Assembly: GCF_015999545.1 (NCBI RefSeq)
Contig: NZ_CP065546.1
Span: 4,248,001 to 4,312,000 of the forward strand
Length of the DNA: 64,000 bases
From: Lysinibacillus sp. JNUCC-52
GTDB lineage: Bacteria; Bacillota; Bacilli; Bacillales_A; Planococcaceae
Direction of reading: 5' to 3'
Shown here: piece after piece, positions 16,853 through 24,667 of the stretch
How the letters are laid out: each line of letters opens with the position of its first letter
Position numbering within the stretch: position 1 is the stretch's first letter
Position numbers and translations under genes: made by a program
The notes under the pieces: model-generated
Told to the model about the DNA's origin: nothing
The model's database searches: none
The model's input: the letters and a program-made list of their open reading frames with translations, nothing else

Positions 16853-19140
16853 AGCATAAATGGATTTATATAGCGCTTGCTGTACTTGTTGCCTCACTAG
16901 CGGCACACAAGTCAGCTTGGCTTTTAGCGAGTTTACTAATTATAGCAACTTGGCTTACTTTAAAAGGTGAAACATTCATCATCACAGCACTCGTAGTAGC
17001 TGCTGGACTTCTTTCCTTCTTCTTTATTACAAAGATACAATTGACGGAACCTTCCCCATTACCGTCAACTTTTCAATTAACATGGACGAGCGATTATAAA
17101 ATTAATGGACAACGGCTAAGTGGATTTGCGAGGACAGATACAGGCGAAAAACTATATGTCACGTATACATTATCCTCAGAGCATGAAAAGCATTTTTATG
17201 AAAATACATTAATTACTGGCTTTACTTATATCGTTCAAGGAGAACTTGTAGCACCAAATCCACCAGCACATACTTACGCTTTTTCATTTGAGAAATACTT
17301 AGTAAGTAAGGGCGCAAGGGGGATATTTGAAGTGAAAAGCTGGACGTTGATGTCAGAAAATAAAACGATAGGCTCTGTTCTAGCAAATTATCGATTTCTT
17401 CTTAAAAAACATATTGAGACTACTTTCCCGCCATCATTAATAGCAGAGGCACAGTCGCTGCTTATTGGTTTACGAGATCATGTGGATGATGAGCTTCAAC
17501 GAGCATACCAAAAGCTCGGCATTACGCATCTATTTGCAATCTCTGGCTTACATGTAGCACTTATATGTTGGTTGTTTTATGAGGGCCTTCTTCGTGTCGG
17601 TATTCGTAAAGAGATGGCCACAATTATTCTACTTATCATATTACCCACTTATGGTGTAGTAGCAGGTGGTGCTCCTTCAGTAATCCGAGCGGTGGCAGTT
17701 GTAGAAATAATAATGTTTATGCGACTAAAAGGGTGGTATATGGCAGTAGAAGATGCACTTGCCATCAGCTTTATTGGCTTTGTCTTACTAGAGCCAGGGG
17801 TTATTTTTCAGATTGGTTTTCAGCTATCCTATTTAGCAACGGCTAGTCTTATATATTCAAGCGTTATTTTGCAGAATAGACACTGGTTGACAAAAACATT
17901 TTTAATTACATTTGTATGCCAACTACTTGTTTATCCGCTATTGCTTTATCATTTTTATGAGCTATCGATATCTTCCTTTTTGGTAAACATTGTTTTTGTA
18001 CCATTATTCTCGTTTGTTATTTTACCGATGAATATTTTATTGCTTATTGTCACATTTGTCTCTATGCCTTTAGCTAAGCTATTATTTCAAATATATGAGC
18101 CATTGCGTACTTGGCTAACAGAGGCAATTTTGTTTTTTCAAGCATTACCATTGCAACTATGGTCGCCTGGGAAACCAACAATATGGCTAGTTTGCATAGC
18201 GTTTATTAGCGTGCTTATTAGTTTATATTTGTTAGAAACAAAACATTATTTTAAAGTCGGCATTGTCCTCCTTGTTCCAGCTCTTTGTATACATTTTGCA
18301 CCGATGCTCTATAAGGAAACGAAAATCACGTTTTTGAACGTAGGTCAAGGTGATTGTACAATCATTGAATTACCGTTTAGAAGGGCCGTATACGCGGTTG
18401 ATACGGGAGGTGTACTTCGACTTAGGCAAGAGCCATGGAAGCTCTCAAACAGCCCCTATGAGGTTGGTAGACAGGTTGTTGTTCCGTTTCTCAAAGGTAA
18501 AGGTATTCGTGTTGTTGATATTTTGATTGTGACACATCCAGATGCTGACCATGTAGAAGGAGCCGAAGAAGTGCTTGAAGAGATACGGATGCGAGAGATT
18601 CATGTAACACCAGGCTCATTAAATACACCTGCCATGCAAGATTTATTAGCGGAAGCCACGAAACAAAAAGTACCTGTGAAGGAAAAAATGGAAGGTACTT
18701 CATGGCAAGTAGGTTCAACGCGTTTTCACTACTTATCCCCACACGATACACTTTATGAAGGCAATAACGATTCCATTGTGTTATTTATACAGCAAGGGTC
18801 CTTTCGAGCATTGTTAACAGGTGATTTAGAAGAACCTGGAGAACGCCAGCTGATAAAGCTATATGGCCACCAATTAGCAAATATGACGCTGTTAAAGGCA
18901 GGCCATCATGGTAGTAAAACATCAAGTATTGAGCCATTTGTAGAGCTTCTTCGGCCAGCATTAACCGTTTTTAGTGCAGGGCGTAATAATCGCTACCATC
19001 ATCCTCATGATATTGTAGTCGAGCGCTTTAGGATGCGGCAATTAGCGACGAAAACGACAAGCATTGATGGGACAATTGAAGTGTTAGTTCATGGTGGAAA
19101 ATGGATTGTTCGTACAGAAAAAGACCTTGTCCGAAAGTGA
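16834..19140 (+). CDS. comEC: Competence DNA channel ComEC, start codon non-standard or frame broken near the start
   Basis: ComEC forms the channel that carries single-stranded DNA through the membrane. The frame holds an N-terminal pair of membrane segments (from 16861), an OB-like soluble region, the Competence domain with about eight helices (GITHLFAISGLHVAL), and a C-terminal metallo-beta-lactamase-like domain (VGQGDCTIIE, THPDADHVEG, AGHHGSKTS). From 16816 to 17040 the frame has no ATG, GTG or TTG, yet it encodes the expected first two helices, so the TTG at 17041 is too late. Starting at ATT 16834 gives 768 residues, the usual family size. AAGGTGAG at 16820-16827 suits either ATT 16834 or the TTG at 16836, which is in another frame and would fuse cleanly if one A near 16851 were absent. 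Confidence 0.85.
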   Translation: MWQNTIKHKWIYIALAVLVASLAAHKSAWLLASLLIIATWLTLKGETFIITALVVAAGLLSFFFITKIQLTEPSPLPSTFQLTWTSDYKINGQRLSGFARTDTGEKLYVTYTLSSEHEKHFYENTLITGFTYIVQGELVAPNPPAHTYAFSFEKYLVSKGARGIFEVKSWTLMSENKTIGSVLANYRFLLKKHIETTFPPSLIAEAQSLLIGLRDHVDDELQRAYQKLGITHLFAISGLHVALICWLFYEGLLRVGIRKEMATIILLIILPTYGVVAGGAPSVIRAVAVVEIIMFMRLKGWYMAVEDALAISFIGFVLLEPGVIFQIGFQLSYLATASLIYSSVILQNRHWLTKTFLITFVCQLLVYPLLLYHFYELSISSFLVNIVFVPLFSFVILPMNILLLIVTFVSMPLAKLLFQIYEPLRTWLTEAILFFQALPLQLWSPGKPTIWLVCIAFISVLISLYLLETKHYFKVGIVLLVPALCIHFAPMLYKETKITFLNVGQGDCTIIELPFRRAVYAVDTGGVLRLRQEPWKLSNSPYEVGRQVVVPFLKGKGIRVVDILIVTHPDADHVEGAEEVLEEIRMREIHVTPGSLNTPAMQDLLAEATKQKVPVKEKMEGTSWQVGSTRFHYLSPHDTLYEGNNDSIVLFIQQGSFRALLTGDLEEPGERQLIKLYGHQLANMTLLKAGHHGSKTSSIEPFVELLRPALTVFSAGRNNRYHHPHDIVVERFRMRQLATKTTSIDGTIEVLVHGGKWIVRTEKDLVRK

Positions 19141-19153
19141 ACAAGGTCTTTTT
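19119..19153 (+). terminator. Terminator of comEC
   Basis: AAAGACCTTGT (19120-19130) pairs with ACAAGGTCTTT (19141-19151), then TTC. The left arm lies in the last codons of comEC. Read on the minus strand it could also end yqzM. Confidence 0.85.
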
Positions 19154-19172
19154 CATTGGTATAAGAGGTAGA

Positions 19173-19310
19173 TTACATGCTTGCGTAGTCTACTATTACT
19201 GCGATGATGAACATAATAGTGAAGACCCCAAATGATACGCCGAAACCAACGCCTGAATCGATAGCATCGTTACGTCTGCATTGTATATTATTACCTTCAA
19301 ATGGATTCAT
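19173..19310 (-). CDS. yqzM: YqzM family small membrane protein
   Basis: A 45-residue protein beginning MNPFEGNN, with the family core RRNDAIDSGVGFGVSFG followed by one hydrophobic helix (IMFIIAVIV). GGAGGGATG precedes the ATG. B. subtilis yqzM is the same size, carries the same RNDAIDSGVGF core, and lies at the same place, antisense between comEC and holA. Function unknown; abundance of the family in spore formers is suggestive only. Confidence 0.85.
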   Translation of the reverse strand: MNPFEGNNIQCRRNDAIDSGVGFGVSFGVFTIMFIIAVIVDYASM

Positions 19311-19479
19311 TGTCATCCCTCCAATTCTGTTACTAATTATAAGACATCGTTTTCATAAAAGCTATATCGAAAAGATGAATTACCAACTGTGGCAAGGAAT
19401 GGACACAATTTAGCTCGAAGTCACAATCGAAACTAAATCATGTATACTAGTAGTATTGCTATATGGAGGTAAAAATATT

Positions 19480-20490
19480 ATGATTTCAACGGTTTGGAAC
19501 AAAATAAAAAAAGGTGAGCTTGCACCAGTGTATTTGATTATTGGTGAAGAAAGCTATTTTATAGATGAAACTGTAAAACGTTTAAAAGAAGCACTTGGTA
19601 CGGAAGAAGAAATTGAAATGAGCACTTTTGATTTGGAAGAGTTGCCTGTGGATGTCGTTATAGATGAAGCGGATACAGTCCCATTTTTTTCAGAACGAAA
19701 GCTTGTCATTGCTAAAAATGCCTCGTTTTTAAAGGCAACTGAAAAAGGGAAGGAAAAAATTGATCATGATGTTAAACGTTTAGAGTCATGGCTAGCAAAT
19801 CCTTCAGATTTTTCGGTGACGGTTTTTATTGCTCCATATGAAAAGCTGGATGAACGAAAAAAAGTGACAAAAATGATGAAAGAACATGCGTTTATCGTCC
19901 AAGCGGAAACACCGAAAGAACAAGATTTAGCTGTGTGGATTCAAGGGCTTGTAACATCGCAAGGCAATACAATTACTCAAAGTGCTATTGAGCAGCTTGT
20001 CTCAATGGTTGGATCGAATATGCTCCAACTGCAGATGGAAATAGAAAAACTGGCATTATATGTTGGCGACGGTGGAGAAATTACAACGATGCTAGTGGAG
20101 GATTTAGTAGCGAAAACACTAGAACAAGATGCTTTTAAAATGTTAAATGCTTATTTAGCACATGACCCTGTTGCAGCATTGTCAATTTACCATGATTTAT
20201 TGCGACAAAAACAAGAGCCGATTATGCTTGTTGGACTTCTTGCCTCTAATGTGCGAACGATGTCGAATGTTTTTTACTTGCTGAAAAAAGGCTACCATCC
20301 ACAGCAAATTGCAAAAAATTTAAAAATCCACCCTTATCGTGTAAAGTTAATGGTCGAGCAACGCAATCGTCCATCCGAAGAGAGTTTATTGAAAGCTTTG
20401 TATCAATTGGCAGAGGTTGATTTAAAGCTAAAAACAGCTGGAGGAAACCGCGAGCGTTATTTAGAACTATTTTTACTGCGCCGACTGTAA
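19480..20490 (+). CDS. holA: DNA polymerase III subunit delta (YqeN)
   Basis: A 336-residue clamp-loader subunit that opens the sliding clamp. It has the delta-type AAA+ fold: PVYLIIGEESYFIDET at the N-terminus, FFSERKLVI where Walker B would be, and a C-terminal collar domain with DLKLKTAGGNRERYLELFLLRRL. It lacks a true P-loop, as expected for delta. The ATG at 19480 is chosen over the one at 19456 because TATGGAGGT lies directly before it and relatives begin here. Confidence 0.94.
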   Translation: MISTVWNKIKKGELAPVYLIIGEESYFIDETVKRLKEALGTEEEIEMSTFDLEELPVDVVIDEADTVPFFSERKLVIAKNASFLKATEKGKEKIDHDVKRLESWLANPSDFSVTVFIAPYEKLDERKKVTKMMKEHAFIVQAETPKEQDLAVWIQGLVTSQGNTITQSAIEQLVSMVGSNMLQLQMEIEKLALYVGDGGEITTMLVEDLVAKTLEQDAFKMLNAYLAHDPVAALSIYHDLLRQKQEPIMLVGLLASNVRTMSNVFYLLKKGYHPQQIAKNLKIHPYRVKLMVEQRNRPSEESLLKALYQLAEVDLKLKTAGGNRERYLELFLLRRL

Positions 20491-20547
20491 AAAATATTAA
20501 CTTGTTGGGCATGAATGGTTGTATAATGTCGTGGGGGGTTTTTGAAC

Positions 20548-21582
20548 GTGCAAACACGAATTCAGTACATGGATAGCCTACGTGCCATAGCTATTATAGG
20601 TGTATTACTTTTACATGCTGCGACTCCTTATGTCGTACTTTATGACAAAATAGATGGTTTTGATTGGCAAACGGGCATTGTGTTCAATGCTTTGTCACGA
20701 TGGTGTGTACCCATTTTTTTAATGATTAGTGGGGCACTTTTACTTGGACGAAAGGAAGAATCTTTGAGTACCTTTTTTAAAAAGCGTGCCAATAAAATTT
20801 TACTACCTTTCGTAGCTTGGTCGATTATTTATTATGTATGGGCAACATATATGTGGAATCCAGGGTATTCGGTAAAAGAATTTCTAATCATGTTCTTTAA
20901 TGACCAGATATACTATCATTTGTGGTATTTTTATGCGCTTATCGGTATTTATCTACTAGCGCCAATATTTAATATTTTTGTTAATCATGCCTCCAAACAA
21001 GTGATAGGCTATGTGGTTGTTCTATGGATATTATTTTATGGGGTATTCCGATATTATTCCTATATTGTGAGTAATGAATTTACATTGTTTTTCCCTTTAA
21101 GTGAGTACATCGGCTTCTTTTTACTAGGCTACTATTTAGCAAAATTTGAGCTATCAAAAAAATGGCGTGTTGGAATTTACATGTTAGGGATTATTGGAGC
21201 ACTTGAAACGATTTGGCGGACAATTGTCTTGTCTGAGCAGCAAGGGCAATTTTCAGGCTATGCATTTTCGTATTCAAGCCTTAATGTTATTGCGATGAGT
21301 ATTGCACTTTTTGTTTTTGTGAAATATTGGGTCAATCGAAAAGTAGCACAAGGAAGCTATGAAACAAGTGGGATTGTCAAGCTAATTGGACAAACAAGCT
21401 TTGGTGTTTACTTAGTGCATGCGATGATTTTAGATAAGGTCCGTCCGCATTTTTTTGAAGGCAATGAGCTCTTTGTAAAGCCACTTATGGCGATTCCGTT
21501 ACAAGTAGTCATTATTTTAGTACTTTCTACAATAATTGTGTGGATAATACAGAAAATACCTTTGTTGAAAAAACTAATTTAG
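20548..21582 (+). CDS. Acyltransferase 3 family membrane protein
   Basis: A 344-residue integral membrane acyltransferase with about ten helices. The N-terminal motif YMDSLRAIAIIGVLLLHA carries the family Arg and His. Such proteins transfer acyl groups (often acetyl) to sugars of cell envelope polymers; the acceptor is unknown here. There is no SGNH domain, unlike the gene at 24668. GTG at 20548 is preferred to TTG at 20542 because the GGGGGG ribosome-binding stretch ends nine bases before it. It lies between holA and rpsT, where B. subtilis has no such gene. Confidence 0.82.
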   Translation: MQTRIQYMDSLRAIAIIGVLLLHAATPYVVLYDKIDGFDWQTGIVFNALSRWCVPIFLMISGALLLGRKEESLSTFFKKRANKILLPFVAWSIIYYVWATYMWNPGYSVKEFLIMFFNDQIYYHLWYFYALIGIYLLAPIFNIFVNHASKQVIGYVVVLWILFYGVFRYYSYIVSNEFTLFFPLSEYIGFFLLGYYLAKFELSKKWRVGIYMLGIIGALETIWRTIVLSEQQGQFSGYAFSYSSLNVIAMSIALFVFVKYWVNRKVAQGSYETSGIVKLIGQTSFGVYLVHAMILDKVRPHFFEGNELFVKPLMAIPLQVVIILVLSTIIVWIIQKIPLLKKLI

Positions 21583-21607
21583 TTTAAAAAACGGAAAAAC
21601 TATATAT

Positions 21608-21690
21608 TAAAATCCGCTTTGCTTTTTGATAGGTAAGTAAGATACGAATGTGTTATCACTTTCCCCTTTAGCTGCAAGGCGGATTTTTTA
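21608..21690 (+). terminator. Long-loop hairpin after the acyltransferase gene
   Basis: AAATCCGCTTTGC (21610-21622) pairs with GCAAGGCGGATTT (21674-21686) with one mismatch, followed by TTTTA. The loop is about 50 bases, long for a simple terminator, so a small structured RNA is another reading. Confidence 0.6.
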
Positions 21691-21712
21691 TATATTGCTG
21701 AAAAACATAAAG

Positions 21713-21752
21713 AAATGAAAAAAGACCAGTTACTCCTAAGAGTAAACTGATC
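21713..21752 (-). terminator. Terminator of rpsT
   Basis: On the minus strand GATCAGTTTACTC pairs with GAGTAACTGGTC and is followed by TTTTTT. It starts 13 bases after the rpsT stop. Confidence 0.88.
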
Positions 21753-21764
21753 CTTAATAAACAC

Positions 21765-22013
21765 TTACGCTTTTTTAGCTAGGCGAGACTTTTTACGAGC
21801 CGCCGCGTTTTTGTGGATAAGTCCTTTTGAAGCTGCTTTATCTAAAGATTTGTAAGCTGCTTGTAAAAGTTCTTGTGCGTTTTCAGCGTTTGCAGCAACA
21901 GCGTTTTCAGCTTTTTTCACTGTAGTACGCATTGCAGATTTAGCTTGAGTGTTAGCAGCGTTAGCTTTTTCGTTCACTTTTACGCGTTTAATCGCAGATT
22001 TAATGTTTGGCAT
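21765..22013 (-). CDS. rpsT: 30S ribosomal protein S20
   Basis: An 82-residue, lysine- and alanine-rich helical protein, [18 protein letters not shown] at its start, which binds 16S rRNA early in 30S assembly. The ATG at 22013 has AGGAGG eight bases upstream; the GTG at 22022 would place the start inside that site. It is divergent from gpr, as in B. subtilis. Confidence 0.97.
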   Translation of the reverse strand: MPNIKSAIKRVKVNEKANAANTQAKSAMRTTVKKAENAVAANAENAQELLQAAYKSLDKAASKGLIHKNAAARKKSRLAKKA

Positions 22014-22127
22014 ATCTTTCACCTCCTAAAATAGGTACGAGATGATATCTTCTCATTGATTTCTTGTGTCAATACAACAAAAATCATTTTAACAAACGCT
22101 AGGCTAAATTGCAATAGATAAATGCAA

Positions 22128-22158
22128 AGAATATTTACTTGACAGTTTGAACAAACTA
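22128..22158 (+). promoter_or_regulatory. Candidate sigma-G promoter of gpr
   Basis: AGAATA (22128-22133) and CAAACTA (22152-22158) are separated by 18 bases. They match the sigma-G consensus TGAATA / CATACTA at 5 of 6 and 6 of 7 positions, as expected for a forespore gene. A TTGACA also lies here but has no -10 at the right distance. Confidence 0.5.
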
Positions 22159-22176
22159 CAATTTGAGGTGAACTGA

Positions 22177-23193
22177 ATGCAAAACTTAAATTGGCAGCGT
22201 ACTGATTTAATTGATGAATCTGAAGAGGTAGTATTGCATCAAACGAAAGAACAAAAAGATACACTTAAACAATCAAGTGGGGTTCAAATCGAAGACAAAA
22301 CTGCTGGGCGTGTGAAAATTACCGATGTACAAGTAAATGCGGAGGGTGGAAAACAAATAGGCAAAAAGGAAGGGAAATATATAACCCTTTCCGTCCCAAC
22401 GCTTACATTAGAGGATGAAGATGGATTCGACCAGCTTGAGAAAGAATTGCTAGCAAATTTTAAAACATTGCATGAGTCAATTTCCTGGAAGGAAGATGAC
22501 AAAATATTAATTATAGGTCTTGGAAATAGAACGATTACGCCAGATGCTATTGGACCTTATGTGATCGATCATTTGCATAGTTTAGATCATATCGATGACA
22601 AATTTGTCATGTATGCACCTGGGGTAACAGGACAAACAGGTTATGAAACAGGTGAATTTGTAGCAGCATTGGCAGAGCGGCTACAGCCCAAATTAATAAT
22701 TGTAGTAGATGCACTCGCAACAAGAGCGAGCGATCGATTATGTAAAACAATTCAGCTTACTGATACAGGGATCCATCCTGGCTCGGGTGTCGGCAATCAG
22801 CGCAAGGAAATTTCCTATGAGATGCTCGGTATCCCAGTTACTGCAATTGGAATTCCAACTGTCGTTGACGCGCCCGTATTAATTGCGGATGCAGTAGAGG
22901 TGATGCTACGTTCTATTGCGGCTCGTGTTGCAGAACGCGGAAAGCCTTCATCTAAATTATCCTTATCTTCTTGGCGCCCAGATATTAATAAGGAACTTGA
23001 TATGTCGCTTGTGACCCCGATTTTTGGTGAATGGGCAACATGGACAAAAGAGGAACGTCAACAGCTTTTTGAAGAGACATTTGCCGCTTCCCATTCACAG
23101 TTAATGGTTACACCAAAAGAAGCAGATTATTGGATAGATAAGTATGCAACAATCATTTCAACTATGCTTATGAATTGGGCAAACGATCTATAA
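22177..23193 (+). CDS. gpr: Germination protease GPR (spore protease)
   Basis: A 338-residue zymogen of peptidase family A25 that degrades small acid-soluble spore proteins during germination. The conserved IRTDL-type start is TDLIDESEE, the family core KYITLSVPTLT, LIIGLGNRTITPDAIGP and VVDALATRASDRL follow. The first part (about residues 1-20) is the propeptide removed late in sporulation. GAGGTGAACTGA lies before the ATG. The next gene is spoIIP, as in other Bacillales. Confidence 0.95.
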   Translation: MQNLNWQRTDLIDESEEVVLHQTKEQKDTLKQSSGVQIEDKTAGRVKITDVQVNAEGGKQIGKKEGKYITLSVPTLTLEDEDGFDQLEKELLANFKTLHESISWKEDDKILIIGLGNRTITPDAIGPYVIDHLHSLDHIDDKFVMYAPGVTGQTGYETGEFVAALAERLQPKLIIVVDALATRASDRLCKTIQLTDTGIHPGSGVGNQRKEISYEMLGIPVTAIGIPTVVDAPVLIADAVEVMLRSIAARVAERGKPSSKLSLSSWRPDINKELDMSLVTPIFGEWATWTKEERQQLFEETFAASHSQLMVTPKEADYWIDKYATIISTMLMNWANDL

Positions 23194-23250
23194 AATCATC
23201 GTTCTAAAAGACACATCCCCTCCATACGATATTGGGAGGAGGGTGTGACT

Positions 23251-24087
23251 TTGCTAAAAAAACTACAATGGTCAATTGGTCTATTATTGTTCTTTTTCGT
23301 ATTACCAGTCATTGCTGGGCAACTTCCGTTCAACAAGCAAGCATCGACTCCGATCAAGCAACCAGAGGATAAACAAGTCGTGTTTGCCGCTACAAATTTG
23401 CCTGAACAAACAGCACTAGAGTTGACGAAAGAGCAGACGAAAGAACAGGATCCTTTTAAAGTATTATTGTTATTTACGCATTCACAAGAAGCCTATCAAC
23501 CAATGGTGAAAGCGGTAAGCGGGAAAGCAGACTTTTATGATGAAAAGACAAATATTTTTAATTTACAAGGAGCTATTTCCAAGCATTTTAGCATGAACGG
23601 TATACAGACAGATGTATTAGATGTAGATGTCATGAAGGTAATGAAATCTGAAGGTAAAACCTTTCCACAAGCTTACAACACAGTACGTCCATATTTAGCC
23701 AATCGTTTACAGGAACAATCCTATGATTTAGTGATTGATTTACACCGAGATTCCGCTAAACGAGATGCGACAACGATTACACACAACAATGAAAGTTACG
23801 CACGCATTGCCATTGTTGTGGGGGCGGAACATAAAAACTACCGATGGAATACTGCTTATGCTGAAACTCTCTCTGTTGCTATGAATGAGATGGTGCCAAA
23901 AGTATCAAGAGGAGTTATCTCTAAAAGTGGTGACAATGTAGATGGTCGTTACAATCAAGATTTAGCCAAGGAAATGATTTTAATTGAATTAGGTGGAATT
24001 GATAATACGGAAGAAGAATTAAATCGTACCATTGCTGTTATTGGGAAAGCAATTGCGAAAAGCTTTGTAACTGAATCCAAAAGTTAA
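23251..24087 (+). CDS. spoIIP: Stage II sporulation protein P
   Basis: A 278-residue SpoIIP: one N-terminal transmembrane segment, then the SpoIIP domain that acts with SpoIID and SpoIIM as amidase and endopeptidase on septal and engulfing peptidoglycan. Key segments are LLFTHSQEAY (metal His), DLHRDSAKRD and the catalytic-Glu motif LIELGGIDNTEEE. It is shorter than the 401-residue B. subtilis protein, mostly in the N-terminal linker. TTG at 23251 fits GGGAGGAGGG at 23234-23243; the GTG at 23245 is too close. The ribosome-binding site can pair with ACATCCCCTCC just upstream. Confidence 0.92.
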   Translation: MLKKLQWSIGLLLFFFVLPVIAGQLPFNKQASTPIKQPEDKQVVFAATNLPEQTALELTKEQTKEQDPFKVLLLFTHSQEAYQPMVKAVSGKADFYDEKTNIFNLQGAISKHFSMNGIQTDVLDVDVMKVMKSEGKTFPQAYNTVRPYLANRLQEQSYDLVIDLHRDSAKRDATTITHNNESYARIAIVVGAEHKNYRWNTAYAETLSVAMNEMVPKVSRGVISKSGDNVDGRYNQDLAKEMILIELGGIDNTEEELNRTIAVIGKAIAKSFVTESKS

Positions 24088-24142
24088 AAACTAGCTTTTA
24101 TTATCTCTATAAAAAATTTTCGGAATCGCTAGTTTTAATAAA
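24085..24142 (+). terminator. Hairpin after spoIIP
   Basis: AAAAACTAGC (24086-24095) pairs with GCTAGTTTT (24128-24136), followed by AATAAAAT. The loop is 32 bases and the tail is not a clean T run. Confidence 0.55.
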
Positions 24143-24667
24143 ATACGCATATCTATGCGATAGCTTTATTGGTGTCCACGATTATAAAAATGAGTTGTAG
24201 TAAGACCTATAAGGAAATAAATGGTGAACAGAAGTACCTTTTGAAAAAATTACCTAAAAATTTTTGTTTCAGAGGTCTTTCAATTGTTTTTCCGTTGCAT
24301 TATACTTTTCAAGTCAGCTCATACGCCTTATTGAATCGGGCGATTTTCGATGGTGTACATCAATGGAAAAAACCGCTTCAAAAGCATCTACCATTATGGG
24401 CAGATGCTTTTTTTCGTTGGTTAATATTACAAATTTTAATTAAGAAGTTAAGTATTTGATACATATAGGTATTTATAAAATCATGGAGCTAAAAAATCTC
24501 AGCGAAAATTTTTTGTTTTAGAAAATGGTTAACCTTTTTAGGTAGCTCATACGTCTTTAATAATAGGTAATGGAAATGAAAGTAAAGGGGCAGAGGCTAG
24601 GCGTAATACAAACTATTTTTATAACTAAATAATGTTAATGGTTTTACATTTTATTGGAGGAAACAGT
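24143..24667 (+). other. Gene-poor stretch between spoIIP and the OatA-like gene
   Basis: No convincing gene. A strong terminator lies at 24381-24410 (AAAGCATCT...AGATGCTTT, T run); no gene upstream obviously needs it, so an untranslated RNA or decayed gene is possible. A 96-codon frame (24169-24459) runs straight through that hairpin and is rejected. Two similar short tracts, ending CAGCTCATACGCCTTA (about 24315) and TAGCTCATACGTCTTT (about 24542), each preceded by AAATTTTTTGTTT-like sequence, form a degenerate direct repeat. Confidence 0.5.
24380..24414 (+). terminator. Orphan terminator upstream of the OatA-like gene
   Basis: AAAGCATCTACC (24381-24392) pairs with GGGCAGATGCTTT (24398-24410), followed by TTTT. 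Confidence 0.8.

Noticed and set aside
17041-17043. TTG at 17041 as the comEC start
   Set aside because: It would remove the first two conserved membrane helices, which are coded in frame just upstream, and has no ribosome-binding site.
19204-19413. 69-codon plus-strand frame after comEC
   Set aside because: It is antisense to yqzM, which has a family match and a proper ribosome-binding site.
24169-24459. 96-codon frame between spoIIP and the OatA-like gene
   Set aside because: It runs through a strong terminator hairpin, lacks a ribosome-binding site and shows no protein-like pattern.
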